Assembly: GCA_009760855.2 (NCBI GenBank)
Contig: WPIO01000023.1
Span: 3,228,501 to 3,292,500, forward strand
Reading direction: 5' to 3'
From: Cristatella mucedo
Taxonomy: Eukaryota; Bryozoa; Phylactolaemata; Cristatellidae
DNA length: 64,000 bases
Part shown: in pieces, positions 10,990 through 22,149 of the stretch
Numbering within the stretch: position 1 is the first letter of the stretch
Layout of the letters: each line of letters begins with the position of its first letter
The notes under the pieces: generated by a model
What the model saw: only the letters and a program-made list of their open reading frames with translations
Told to the model about the DNA's origin: nothing
Database searches by the model: none
Made by a program: the position numbers and the translations under genes

Positions 10990-11430
10990 ATCATTAGTAT
11001 AATAAAACAATGATAAAAGATCGTTCGAACAGCGTCCCGTAAGAACTAAATCTCTATCCAGTCGCTTCACGTTTCGCAGCAAGAGAAGCAATGACCGAGA
11101 GTTAGCGACACGCGTGGCATCCTGCTTACACAAGCAAGCAAAGGCAAACTTTTGCCATCCTTAAGCCAGCTGGCTTAAGCAAACACGAAAACGCTGCCCT
11201 GCTTTGTAGGACCTTTGGCTAGTAGCGTGCATTTAGTCACGCGCAGGCAAGCATGCAAAGCGGGCGGGAACAGCGAAGACATGCTCACCGGGGGCGAGGG
11301 GAAAGCCGAGCTGAGCGAATGCGTCTTTAGCTGAGACCTGAATGGCGCCAAGGCGTCGCAGGCAGTGACCGTAGCTGGAAGCGAGTTCCAGGCTTTCGGC
11401 TCCTGGGAACTGAAGGCTCGGTCACTAAAA
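10990..11430 (-). repeat. diverged LINE-A-type 3' fragment
   Basis: In minus orientation it runs from the tail side (AATAAAACAATG..., CGCTTCACGTTTCGCAGCAA) to a diverged C-terminal ORF piece. It shares the TTCCAGGCTTT and GGAACT landmarks with the other copies (in plus reading at 11,385-11,412). Confidence 0.6.
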
Positions 11431-11952
11431 GATCTCCACGGTTGCTAAGGCATCGAAACGCCGATGCTTGGCGCGTAATCTCTGGTCTTTCTTATCTGTA
11501 AGTCTAGGCGCCCACTCTGTCGCATACAGAGCCCGACGGTAAGCCGCACGGTCCGATAAGCTACGCTGCAGGCGTCCTCGATTGCTGTTACGCTCTGCTG
11601 TCGTCAGCATACGTGCGTGCGTCGATGCTACTCCTAGAAGTGTGCTTCAAGATTTAATTTCTACCGGTGCTCGGTGGCGCGGCAATGAGATCTGACATCC
11701 TACACGCACGTTTTTATGTCTCGCTAGCGACGTAAGTCCGGAGCCGCTACGCGTGCTTTGACCAATACCGCAAGCGAAGTCAGCGTAATAAGAACCTCTT
11801 TAACCAGCAAATAATACTTGGTGCTATTTGTGAGCTCATATCGTTATTTTACCTTCCGACGTTAGCTATTAGTTGCAATCTCAAAAATTTTGGAAAGCCA
11901 GAAGCTGAGTGAGGAAGACGCATAAGCAGGCAGCCTCTTTCGACTTAAGCGG

Positions 11953-12397
11953 CGGAAATTCGTGTCTCTATATGAAGAGCCTGCCGAGAGACGCGCCTTA
12001 GGCGGGCCCCTTTAAACTTTAGCAAAAAGCAACTAGATATCGCAATAAAAATGCAGTTCCTCCATAAGGGAAATCAAATTTTTCGATTTCCTGAGGAGCG
12101 ATGGATTCAAAGAGACATCCGAGCGGCGCGCCGCCTTCATCTGATGTCTACACGGATGTCTCTTTGCATCCATCCGTCACAAACCAAGTGCGTCACACCT
12201 CAATTTGACGGGCCACTCGGCGGGCCTCTTTGGAACTGTCTAAAATGACAGCATCTCGGGAAATAGAAATATTGTATTTCCCCTGAAGGAGGAGAGCACT
12301 TTGTATTGCAAAATATCTAGTTGCATTTAGCTAAGGTTTAAAGGGGCCTGCCGAAACCATCACTCGGCAGGCTCGCCAAATAGAGATACGAATTTCC
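11953..12397. mobile_element. foldback MITE with long terminal inverted repeats and an internal palindrome
   Basis: The left end (GGAAATTCGTGTCTCTAT, then GAGCCTGCCGAG, then CCCCTTTAAAC, then GCAACTAGATAT) recurs in reverse complement at the right end in the same order. The inverted repeats are about 150 bp long with mismatches. A second palindrome in the middle pairs AAAGAGACATCCG (near 12,110) with CGGATGTCTCTTT (near 12,155) around GGCGCGCC. There is no transposase ORF. It is a non-autonomous DNA transposon that could fold over nearly its whole length. The superfamily is not determined, because no clear target duplication is visible. Confidence 0.78.
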
Positions 12398-12541
12398 TGC
12401 TGCCCATCTTATTATTTGTCTTAGAAATCCTCACTCGATGTGCAACTAACCCTTTACAAGAAGTGACACGGTTACTGACAATAAATTGAATCTGTTCGCC
12501 TTGACTGGTTGAAATAGGTTAACTGTTCGACTATTAAAAAC

Positions 12542-13091
12542 GCTACCAGTCAAGCAACGGATTGACTTCAAGGTTTTGTCGCTCACTTTTAGGTCCCTTC
12601 ATTCTATGGCTCCAGCCTATCTGTCAGATATACTACCCCATCACGCCAAGCATCGTACCACCCGCTTTTCGGAATCCAACAGTCTACAAATACCTCGTAC
12701 AAACCTTAAATCCTTTGGAGACCATGCATTTAGTTCGTATGCTCCTAAAGCCTGGAACACCCTCCCGACTTTCGTCAGAACACCCCCTGACCTGACCACA
12801 TTTAAAAGGAACTTAAAAACACACCTATTTAGGACAGCATTTAGTGGGTCCCTGTGATTCGTCTTTCATGTGCTTATGCGTGCAGACACTGTGCATGCTG
12901 CCACTAACCACATTTGCATGCTGACCCTGTGCATGTCATCCCTAACCATATTATTCATTTTGTTTGTTTTTCAAGCATGATTTTACTTACCATTCAATTG
13001 CATTTCCCTTTGCAGCAAATGTAAAACGCCTAGAAAGAAATTAAGTTCTCTGGGGGTGCTTTATCAAGTGCATTATTATTATTATTATTAA
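12542..13091 (+). repeat. LINE-A 3' end with (ATT)n tail
   Basis: A 5'-truncated copy that starts inside the reverse transcriptase C-terminal region (VKQRIDFKVLSLTFRSLHS-like). It carries the C-terminal signature SLQIPRTNLKSFGDHAFSSY, a stop, the 3' UTR with the terminal hairpin, and (ATT)n. Confidence 0.9.
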
Positions 13092-14757
13092 CGAAACCCC
13101 AACAGTTTCTTTTTATTGTATACCCCTACATCAATCAAAATAGGTAGCAGAGTCGTCATCACCGCACGCTCGTCGTTCAATTTCAAGCTGATCGCAGTCC
13201 CCTCAATGCAGTCTTTTGAATCTATTGTTTTTGAGCTCATCTGACACCAAGCTGCCAATGGTGGTCTATCGTTCCCAAGTACCAATTCCTCTTTTATCTC
13301 AGATTTCTCAGATCTCATTTCAATTATGTGTGCAAGAAGTTGATCTGTTCTCATTATGGAAGATTGTAATATTCATTTGGGTAACTTATCTGACGCCTTC
13401 AGCACTAAATTTCGTAAACTGATTGACTCATTTCATTTTTTCCTGATGCTCGTGTGCATGGCCCTACTCACATCAAAGGTCAAATACTCGATCAAATTTT
13501 CCCTGCAGCTGCACACTATCATCCCTATTACACCAAATCCGGCTTATGTGACCACATGCAGATCTCATTCAGTATGCGCCCTCCTCTGCATCCTAAGTCA
13601 CCTGTAAATCGCGATGTCTCACGACTCTTGACATCGATGCTGTCCGGACAAAAATAATCTTCCTCGCCCCTCCTGCTCAATCCCTCTTCCGACCTGTCAT
13701 CATTAGTCATTGCTACAACACGACACTAGCAGACAAGCTTAACGAGTTTGCACCTCTGACTAAGCGAACTGTGCGTCCTCGCCCAGACGGCCAATGCTTT
13801 ACTGCAGGCATCAAACAAGCTATTTCAACTAAGCTCAAGCTTTAAAAATCAAATAAAAGATCAGGGCTGACTATCCAACGTCAGGTATACAATGACTACC
13901 GTTGATCGTATCAATCAGTCCTAGCAAATGCCAATTCTAGCTTAAATAAAAAAAAAATGTTGAATCACAGATGCACAATCCGAAATTGCTGGTGTCCACG
14001 ATCAACCATCTCCTTGACCGTTCCCAGGCAAGCTCCTTACCTAGTGAACATTGTAGTGACCTAGCCGATTGTTTCTCTAGCTTTTTGCCTAAAAGAGAGA
14101 CACGATCAGTGAGTACATCCCTAAAGTGAAGGCATCCATCCCCTCTGGAATCATCTCCTTCAATTCTGTGCATCACCTCAATTTCCATATTCAAGGAGGC
14201 CGCTAGTGACCTCGTTCTGAAGTTCATATCCCAATCAAAGAAGACAACTAGCCCTCTAGAACGTATTCCCACAGTCCTGCTTCTACGATGCGTGGATCTG
14301 GTGCTGCCATGCGTAACTAACATCACAAATATGTCATTAGCCTGAGGTCATGTCCCAGCATTTTTCAAAATGGCTGTATTCAGGCCACTATTCAAGAAAG
14401 CCACTCTGGACCAAGAGAACTTGAGCATCTTCCGCAAAGTCTCCCTTCTACGGTTCCTATCAAAGACACTGGAATGAGTCGTGGCAGACCAGCTGAACTC
14501 ATATATTAAAATTCAAACCTTGCAAATAAGTTATAGTCTGATTTTAGAGCTAATCACTCAACAGAGTCAGCACTGCTTCGGGTGTATAACGACTTACTTA
14601 GGAATGCAGACTTAGGTAGAGTATCACTGCTTTTTTTGCTCGATCTTTCGGCAGCTAATGATACTATCGATCCCCGAGTCCTTGTTGAGCACCTCTCATC
14701 TCGTCTGAGCATCTTTGGCACTGCATTGCAATGGTTCAGGTCCTATCTGAGTCGGTG
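13092..14757 (+). pseudogene. LINE-A ORF2 5' half: endonuclease to early reverse transcriptase
   Basis: A decayed plus-strand copy complementary in coverage to the fragment just before it. The endonuclease part contains a DFNIHL-type motif (here EDCNIHL at about 13,360), LIDSF, HGPTHIKG and an SDHM-type site changed to CDHM. The early reverse transcriptase follows from about 14,360 (AVFRPLFKKATL, then LSKTLE, VVADQLN, then a TESALLR-like block and the A-motif region LLDLSAANDTID-like). There are many stops and shifts. The element ends abruptly within the FRSYLS motif at 14,757. Confidence 0.75.
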
Positions 14758-15304
14758 ACGATATTTTTAGAAAAGGTTTCCTAAGCAGGTTTAGTAGCAG
14801 GTAGCCTGCGATGCCACAACTGCCTCGGGCTGAACAAGGGAAATGCCAGCTCCTGCTTAAAGGTAGATTTTTTAAATATGTTCGGCCGTACTCTTTCGGC
14901 GAAGACACTCGGACTTTTCCGAAATGGTGCACAACAATTATTTTGAAAAGCCCTAAGTATCGACTACTCTTGAGTGCACACAAAAAGCGTCCGCTGCTAG
15001 GAAAGGCTGCCATTTCTGTTTGAAAAGGGTACGCATTTTTCGCAATGAGGGGGAGGCTAAAACGAGGCGGTGTGCTGTCGCCTCGAAGCTTTGCGACGTT
15101 TCGATCTGTATCCAGTGGCGAGGGGATCCAGCAACCGCTGGCTCCTAATCGCTTGCTGGCCGCGAGGCAAATCCCTCTCGATGTCAGACACGCCCGAACC
15201 CACATTCGTCTTGTTAAGGCAGACATAAGACACTTCCCTCCGGCCGAAAAGGCTAAGCGGACGCATTCTTTTTTACCTGCCGCTCTGCCTAATCGGACCT
15301 TTCT
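14758..15304. other. unassigned DNA with a long minus-strand open stretch
   Basis: A minus frame stays open here for more than 150 codons and runs into the CT array. It has no recognised motif and no splice-bounded exon, and both strands are open in places. I do not call it a gene. Confidence 0.35.
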
Positions 15305-15354
15305 TCTCTGTCTCTCTGTCTCTCTGTCTCTCTGTCTCTCTCTCTCTCTCTCTC

Positions 15355-15437
<83 letters not shown>

Positions 15438-15462
15438 ATCTCTATCTCTGTCTCTCTCTCCT
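15305..15462. repeat. (CT)n microsatellite
   Basis: About 155 bp of CT with CTGT and CTAT variants at the edges. The Ser/Leu-rich and Arg/Glu-rich ORFs across it are artefacts of the repeat. Confidence 0.95.
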
Positions 15463-15734
15463 ACTGTGGCATAGTAAATAGTCATAACCTGACTATTTGT
15501 TTAAACCGTCAACGAACGCGCTCGTCAACAAGGCAAACAATGCCTAGAAGAATGCCAGCAAGATATTTCGTGCGAGGTCTTCTTTGGAGCTCTAGCTCTG
15601 AACCGTTTCAGTATCACTATTTTGTAAAAAAAAATAAGATGGTATCTCTGGAGATCAATATTTTAAAGATAGGATAGGCCCTCTAGACACCAACCTGAAA
15701 CCCCTAAGTCACAGCCGGGGGTCTTAGCAGTTTT

Positions 15735-15880
15735 CGCTCTTCACGGCCCTGATCACGCGTTAGAGTCCTGTAATTGGCAATCCGTTGTTACCATCAGCAA
15801 AGCGATGCCGATAGCCGGTAAGGCTCTTCCGCCACTATATGAAAGAGGTTTTTTAAAGTAGCTAGCTTTATTAATATATA
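15735..15880 (+). repeat. SINE-1 copy, plus orientation, diverged
   Basis: The A-box area is decayed. The distal body GGTAAGGCTCTTCCGCCACT and the end ATATGAAAGAGGTTTTTTAA match the family. Confidence 0.65.
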
Positions 15881-16969
15881 CGCTGAATGCTAACCGTGCA
15901 AGCATTGAATTATACTCATCAAAAAAGAAATGGGATATTCCCTCTGAATAAACACCTTTCACAGTGGATAGTCTGAAAGCGTGTAGAAACTTCGACAAAA
16001 ACCGAGTTTTTATGGTGCATTTCAAAGACAAACATGTTAGAAATGCAATGCGAACTTGGATTATTTCCAGATAAAAGAAAGGCATTAAAAACAAAGATTA
16101 TATTCGGACGGTGTTTAATCTGGAAGTAAACCGGTAGCATTATACCAAGAAATAAATGTTAACTGATCTCTGCATCGTAAGCGACTTTTATCCTAACTTA
16201 CTGAACCTGAACACATCTCGAGGTACTTGCTCCTAGCTTGTTGAGGTGCATGCTGTAACTTTCAAAAAGTTTCTTTGGCAGTGCAGCTTTGTGCCAGGCT
16301 AATTCCGGTACTCAGCCAATACTACATGCATCAGCGGGAAATTTATAAAGTGAATTCAGCTCTGCTTGCGCAATACTCAAGAATCTCTTTTGTGCCTGCA
16401 ATTGGAGAAGTATTGCAATACACGTCCTCTAGCGTCCTTGAACTTTATAGCATGCTATCACGCTTCATTATGATGAGCTATACTTTTTTATGTTTCTCAA
16501 GGTTATTCGAGTGTTACGAAACATATACTGCATCGTTTGAGTAGTTCGGCACATTTTTATTCTGCGTAGTATTGAGACAGTTAATTTTTCTAGATTGCCA
16601 TTTTTAGGAGATTCAGCAACAAACTGATATTGACTCTCCAAGGACGTCAAAAGGCGGATATCGCGGCCGTTACAGCATTAAAAGATAGTTAGTCTTGGTG
16701 CAATGGCACGGGAAAGTCATTACAACGGTTCTCGTTGAATGAATGATTATTAAATATCGAGGATAAATCTTGGGTGTGGGGAAGTAACTTTCCAACCCTC
16801 CATATGCTCCATCTATTCACCGTTACATTTGAAATGCATTGGACAAACGGCCCGACGAGCTTATATAACCATTCCGTATAGGGTAGCATATCCAACTAGG
16901 CCCGATAGCCACCGGAACGTGCTATTGAATCGGATATGGAAGCCTGATTGGGTCTTTTTGCAAAAGGAA

Positions 16970-17118
16970 GCCCAGGAAGTAAGGGGCTTCGCTCTTCACG
17001 ACCGAGGTCGTGAGTTCGAATCCTGCAGTAGGCAATCCGTAATTGCCAACTGCAAGCGGTGGTGACAGCCATTAAGGTTCTTCTGCCGCTATACAAATGA
17101 GACGGTTAAATCAGCTAA
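16970..17118 (+). repeat. SINE-1 copy, plus orientation
   Basis: Contains GAAGTAAGGGGCTTCGCTCT (A-box region), GAGTTCGAATCCTGCAGTAG (B-box), then AAGCGGTGGTGACAGCC and the end CCGCTATACAAATGAGACGG. Confidence 0.85.
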
Positions 17119-17319
17119 CATTGAATACAAAGCTGCAACTTTGGTTGGAGCAGCCGAGCTCCATCCCTTCAGCCAGATCTACTGGCGGGGGGGGGGGCTT
17201 TAGCTCTGCCCCTATGCTGTACAAAAAATTACCGTGGCAGCAACTGTTGCATACATCAAGATTATTTTAATGCAACATACGATTTTCAAAATTAAGTTAA
17301 AAGTAAAGAAAATATAAAT

Positions 17320-17450
17320 GGATTCAGCAGCCCCATTTATGTAGTTACGGAACAGTCTCAGCGGTCATTATTTCCGCTTGCAATGGATAATAAGAACTGC
17401 CTGCCGAGGCACTTGAACTGACGATCTGGGTCTTAGTTCGAGCAACTAAC
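17320..17450 (-). repeat. SINE-1 copy, minus orientation, diverged
   Basis: The reverse family layout is visible: CCCATTTATGTAG at the end, CCGCTTGCAATGG in the body, and a degenerate B-box (GAGGCACTTGAACTGACGAT). Confidence 0.6.
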
Positions 17451-17889
17451 CTCTAAAACTGACGTCTACGTGCAGATACAAATTGAAAATTAAACAATCT
17501 CCTCTTTTCATACGATTGATTAGGAGTCTCGCTACTTCTCCGAAGTAATATGATCAAAATGCTCACGCTGAAACTGATTCGCTTTTGTATTAGCACTCGA
17601 TTCACGTCATGCAATGCACCATTTCCGAAGTTGATTACATCTCTGGCCAAGAGGATAGTAGTCAGGTACAAACTGAGACGAGCCACTTGCTAAGTGGATC
17701 CACCGAAATTCTCCGGGAAGCAGTAAGTTTTGCTCCGCTCTTGAGAGCTACGGAAAAGATTTAATTTTAGTTGGGAACTCACTTTCGATTCTGCTTGAGT
17801 TCTGAAACAGGCGCCACTAACTTCGGGCCTCCAGCTGCTTTGCTCTTCCTCTGCACTAGCGAGTCTCAAGAGGAGCAAGTTTTTTCGTT

Positions 17890-18360
17890 GAATCTCAATG
17901 TAATGTATCTCCGTCTATAACACCACTCCACAAAGTTACAAAGACTAATTGACTGTTACTCAGGAGAGTTAACTATAGTGCAGTCACAACCTAAGCGGCT
18001 TTCCATGCATTCGGTAGCCAACAGACATAATCCTACGCAGCAAAGAGAAAGTGAGCATTATAAGTGAGTCTGGAGGGCAGTTAAGGAAGTAAATGGCATG
18101 GAAATAGCAGCTCAGGACAGCGGGATAGGATGCGCCACACTCGGAAGTAGGAGAGTATATGTCGTTGCGTGAGAATTTCTGAAAGTGAGTTCTGCTGTCC
18201 AGGGCCTGCAGAGCAAAAGCTTCTGTCGCCAGCGGTTATTGAGTGAATGACTGGAATAGCTAATTTATTGTCCATAGAGCACTTGTGGGCACGAGAAGGC
18301 TGAAACTGGAACAGCAGCAGTGCAGTTGAAGGAATGAAGGAGTAAGAAATTTTCTGCACG
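17890..18360 (-). repeat. LINE-B 3' end fragment
   Basis: Minus orientation. Landmarks shared with the copies at 18.85 and 61.57 kb occur in the same order: ATGTATCTCCGTCTATAACA (3' UTR), AACCTAAGCGGCTTT, GTAGCCAAC, GAGAAAGTGAG, GGAAATAGCAGCTCAGGA, and AGCTAATTTATTGTCCATAG (the MDNELAVP-type codons in reverse). Confidence 0.78.
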
Positions 18361-18679
18361 AGACAGTCACACAGTCAGGCAGCGGATGCCTGTCTGCTCC
18401 AGCGGCACTCAATTCGCAGTTTAAAGGCTAACTTTTGCTTGGGCTTTGTTTGTGCTACTTTCGAGGCAATTTCTTACATCTCTGCCATCTGTTTCGGGGC
18501 TGCATTAGAGACTAGCTCTGTCGTCATCGTTGAGATGCTGCTCTACTCGTATTTCATGTTCATCCTGGCCATCTATCGTATGTCACTGCAAGCTGACACA
18601 CCCTGATTAATTGCAGCTTTGTGCCAACTGAAGTCGACAATAAATGAGACCTGGATTAAAGTTAAAAGTAAAGGTTAGC

Positions 18680-18830
18680 TGATCGGGCAGCCTCATTTAT
18701 ATAGAGGCAGGATATCTTGAGAAGCTACAAACCACTCGCAGTAGGCAATTAGGAATTTTCTTCGGCAGGACTCAAAGGACGTCCTGAGCCGTGAGGTGGA
18801 AGCACCTTACCACTTAGATAAAACCCAGGA
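18680..18830 (-). repeat. SINE-1 copy, minus orientation, diverged
   Basis: Contains CCTCATTTATATAGAGGCAG (family end reversed), CCACTCGCAGTAGGCAATTA and GGAAGCACCTTACCAC (reverse A-box region). It sits between two LINE-B fragments. Confidence 0.6.
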
Positions 18831-18849
18831 ATGTATTTCCGCCTGTGAC

Positions 18850-19440
18850 TCCATAAAGCCACAAAGACTAAGAGGGTATTACGGAGGAGAGTTTTCTCTA
18901 GCTTACTCAAAGCCTAAGCGGCTTTATGTACGCATACTTTAGCCAAGAGACTTCATCTCACGCAACAAAGAGAAAGTGGGAAGCATAGCAGAGTCAGGGA
19001 GGGAAGTTGAGGTAGTGAGTAGTATGGAAGTAGCAGCTCAGGATGGCTGGATAGGACGCTACAGTCAGCAGCAAGAGAATAGATCTCGTTGTTTAAGAAT
19101 TGTGGGTGTGAGTTCCAGAATCTGTGACCTGCAGAGCAAAAGCATCTGTCGCCAAGGGTCTTGACGCATAGGAATGGAATAGCTAATTTATTGTCCGCAG
19201 ATGACCTGATAGTACGAGGAGGCTGAAACTGGTGCAGCAGTGAGCAACAGTGCAGGTACGAAGCCTTTTTACACTGAGTATTCGGCCATTCTCAAAAACT
19301 TGCCGTTTCAAGGATACGTGTTGAATTACGGGGTTCGTATCGATCGAGCATACACCAGCTGCGTCACATAACATTAACCATGTAGTCAACATAAAAGACT
19401 GTGGGAGCAGACATCTATTTGCTAACAAAGAAAGGCGTGC
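18850..19440 (-). repeat. LINE-B 3' end fragment
   Basis: Minus orientation with the same landmark order as the copy at 17.9 kb, and on average about as diverged. It extends slightly further 5' (to about 19,430). The two copies are separated by a SINE and lie in the same orientation. Confidence 0.75.
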
Positions 19441-20355
19441 GATAGGAGGTCACCAAAACTTCTAATAGCTAATTAACAGACTGGGCTTTTTCGCATCTCA
19501 GCTATGGGACGTGGGCAGGCGTCGTGTGTGCGATAATTTGCCATGTGACCAGTGGCGTACCGAAAAGGTGGCAGGAGGTGTATATGCAATCGGGCGCTGG
19601 ATCAGGGGGCGCCAAAATGAGGGCCTAATACTGGGGGGACGCGACGCCTGCGTGGCTCGTCCCAGGGTTCGAAATATTCTAGGAACTCCACTGCATAGAG
19701 CTGGATATTAGCTGCATGTGCATAAGCTTTACGACCCATTGACGAATGCGAGCAGCTGATGTATGCACAGCAATGCACAACGATGCACACCATTCGGATA
19801 TCTTGCAGCCTTCGTAGCACTATTGGCTTTACAATGACCCGAGGAGTAAAGTCCTTAAGTGTCCGTTACTGTCTGACCATTGGTCCATGTATTAAGTGTC
19901 CGAAGTCACTTTGAGCCAAATGCGAAAGTGGTCCTTTTCGTACATTACGAGATCAGCCTAATTGAAACTGGGAAGGTCAGCGTGGTTAGACTGGGGCGCC
20001 TAACGGCCTTATCTCTGCCCTTAATTTCAAGTGTTAGGCGGTGCAGCTAAAGAATCCCGCAGCTTCGACTAGTACATTTCCCTTTACTCGTATATACTCT
20101 ATGCTGATTGTGACATTCCTCTTGAGGTTGAGACATTGCTCGAAGCAGGCTGCTGCAGTCGGTTCCTCAGAATTACAGCTAGACGATTCTCTGCTCTTTC
20201 GAAGAGAAAGAGTCCGCACTACCAGAAACACGGCAAGGCACGGCTGTGTGTACTAGCAATCAGGGCCTGCCTAAATCGTCCATCGAAGACAAACACGTAC
20301 TCGATGAATAACCGGCTTCCCGAATCCGCGGTCCTTCCGAGACTGCTTCCTAGCA

Positions 20356-20870
20356 ATGGAGCAGCATTCTACCGCTCTATCGATTGATACTGCGGCTCCT
20401 CATTTGCTTGGCGAAGCAGCAAACCAGGTTTCGGGGAGGAAAATATGCAATGGATATTGCAACAGACGGGTGCAGCGGTTTCTTTGCTCGTACAGAACTA
20501 TGCCGAACAGCTCTCGCACAGGCGCTGGGTCTTTGCCGACGAATGACAAATACCGGCGAAGCCCCGAACATCTGTACCACCGCTAGCGACTCGGAGGTGC
20601 AGCACCACTGCATGCAGGTAAGCCAACAGTAGCAGATCGCTGCAGCATTGAAGAGGACCCGCAGCGTTAGATAAAAATTCTACAACCATACAGTGGAGCA
20701 GTCTATTTGCCAGAGCGACGAAGAGTTGCAAGCGTCTAGCATCAGCTACTGTGTTTATGATAATCTCGAACAGACCTAGAGCATTGATAAATTGCCGATC
20801 GCCACAAAAACATCGGCGAAACTTCTGCCTGGCTCGGTGCCTACGAAATTTTGCCAAAAATAACACCTAA
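20356..20870 (-). pseudogene. possible Harbinger-type transposase remnant
   Basis: A 122-codon minus frame (20498-20866) begins LAKFRRHRARQKFRRCFCGD, continues RQFINALGLFEIIINTVADA and ends near ASGGTDVRGFAGICHSSAKT. The run of basic residues and RDRQ-like start, followed by an RFLASGG...GD.H.S..T-like block, resembles the N-terminal half of PIF/Harbinger DDE transposases. No catalytic residues are covered, so the assignment is tentative. Opposite-strand frames are also open. Confidence 0.35.
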
Positions 20871-21049
20871 ACGGAAAACCCTGGCATGATTTTAGAGGAT
20901 GTTTGTACTATAAACCATACCTCAAAAATAAGCCTCAGTTAATGTGAAATGCCGTCTCTACCATTTGAATACAGTTGCATACAGATAGCAAGCGAATGGA
21001 CCAATAATCGTGGAATTTTGTAGAGTCATAATAGCATCAGTATCATGAA

Positions 21050-21870
21050 TTATAACAAAATTGATATATTTGATGAAAATTGTATTGAGTACGATAACCT
21101 AAGTCAATGGGTGGATGGGGAAAACGCTAAGAAGAACAATTGTGGACCAGGTCGGTAACCATTATTTCCTGAGCTGGAAGACATCCTGCGTGAAGGGACT
21201 ACATACATAGGAGCAGAGGCTTTGGTTGTGCACAGGGTTGATATTCAAGCATTTGCTCTTGCCACGGCAGCACTGTTAGAAAAATCCCCTGAAGAATTAA
21301 AGGCATTACAGCACTGGCTGGATGGCTTCCTTCAGCGATAGGAACTCTCTCTCAGAAGATCGACAACCCTATTTAACCTGAAGTATACAGAAGTCAGTAA
21401 ATGTGCAATCGCGTTCAAATCCTTTTGTTGAGGGCATGATTTTTTCTAAATACCAACTCTCTTTTCCAACATGTCTGCACTGAATGAAGTTTTAGTATTT
21501 TCAAAGACCTCAAACAGCAATTTATCAGAGAGAGCGGCGTCTCGTTAATCTAAATTCCTTCCTCTTATCGTGAAAGTGCACGTGCTACCTGTATTTTGGT
21601 AAATTCGTCTGCGTGGAAAGAAAGTCCCACCTATAATAATCCCTTAAAAGTAAATAAGAGAGAATCGAACGTTTTTCAAGCATCTACGTTGCTTAAAACT
21701 GAAGCCTGGTGCACGAAAGCAGTTACCAGGAAGCGGTTCGATCTCACGCTGCCAGTTGTTTCGAGAGGTGGCCAAAGAGTTCTGCTAGTACGGGATTCGT
21801 TCTGCCCTCGTCTCACTAAAAACAGGAAGAAACTTATTGCCTTTCCAAGCCCGGCAACACCGCGTGCGGC
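21050..21870 (+). pseudogene. pogo/Tigger-like DDE transposase pseudogene
   Basis: Plus-strand pieces in order show an N-terminal DNA-binding part (FPELEDILREGT, then VHRVDIQAFALATAALLEKS), HWLDGFLQR followed by a stop, and ELSLRRSTTLFNLKYTEVSK. These are followed by a DDE_1-like core (MSALNEVLVF at the first-Asp region, here Asn instead of Asp in the usual MDET, and GGQRVLLVRDSFCPR at the second-Asp region). The order and wording match pogo/Tigger (CENP-B-related, Tc1/mariner superfamily) transposases. At least three stops and two frame changes are present, and the third catalytic residue region is lost. It is dead. The last 98-codon segment (21596-21892) is the longest intact frame. Confidence 0.78.
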
Positions 21871-21905
21871 TTGCAAGAGCAAGAGCAGCTAAAGGACCGG
21901 AATGC

Positions 21906-21995
21906 CGCGAATCGATCCGACGCGAATCGATCCGACGCGAATCGATCCGACGCGAATCGATCCGACGCGAATCGATCCGACGCGAATCGATCCGA
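21906..21995. repeat. 15-bp minisatellite, six units
   Basis: The unit CGCGAATCGATCCGA repeats six times at exact 15-bp spacing starting at 21906, 21921, 21936, 21951, 21966 and 21981. The unit is a multiple of three without stops, so frames on both strands stay open (SDANR-type in plus, RIDSR-type in minus). An adjacent plus frame continues to a stop at 22149. It is coding-like but has no recognised domain. Confidence 0.97.
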
Positions 21996-22149
21996 GCCGA
22001 CTGCTGCGGCTCCTGCCTCGCTAGCTGAGTACGATCGTGCGGAATCATGCGTAATTGGTCCTGCTGGCTGTCCTATTGTTGACTTACAGGTGGCTCGCCC
22101 CGGAAACCTCATCAGAGTGTCTTGCCTTACCGCCGACAACAATGGTTAA

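Noticed and set aside
14758-15304. A minus-strand gene in the 220-codon open frame next to the CT array
   Set aside because: Part of the frame is the CT repeat itself. The rest shows no motif, start context or splice site, and plus-strand frames are also open.
19546-19700. GTGGCGTACC...GGGGGGCGCC-type segment as the end of a DNA transposon
   Set aside because: The wording resembles a common repeat end, but there is no second copy in the window and no inverted terminus, so it cannot be supported.
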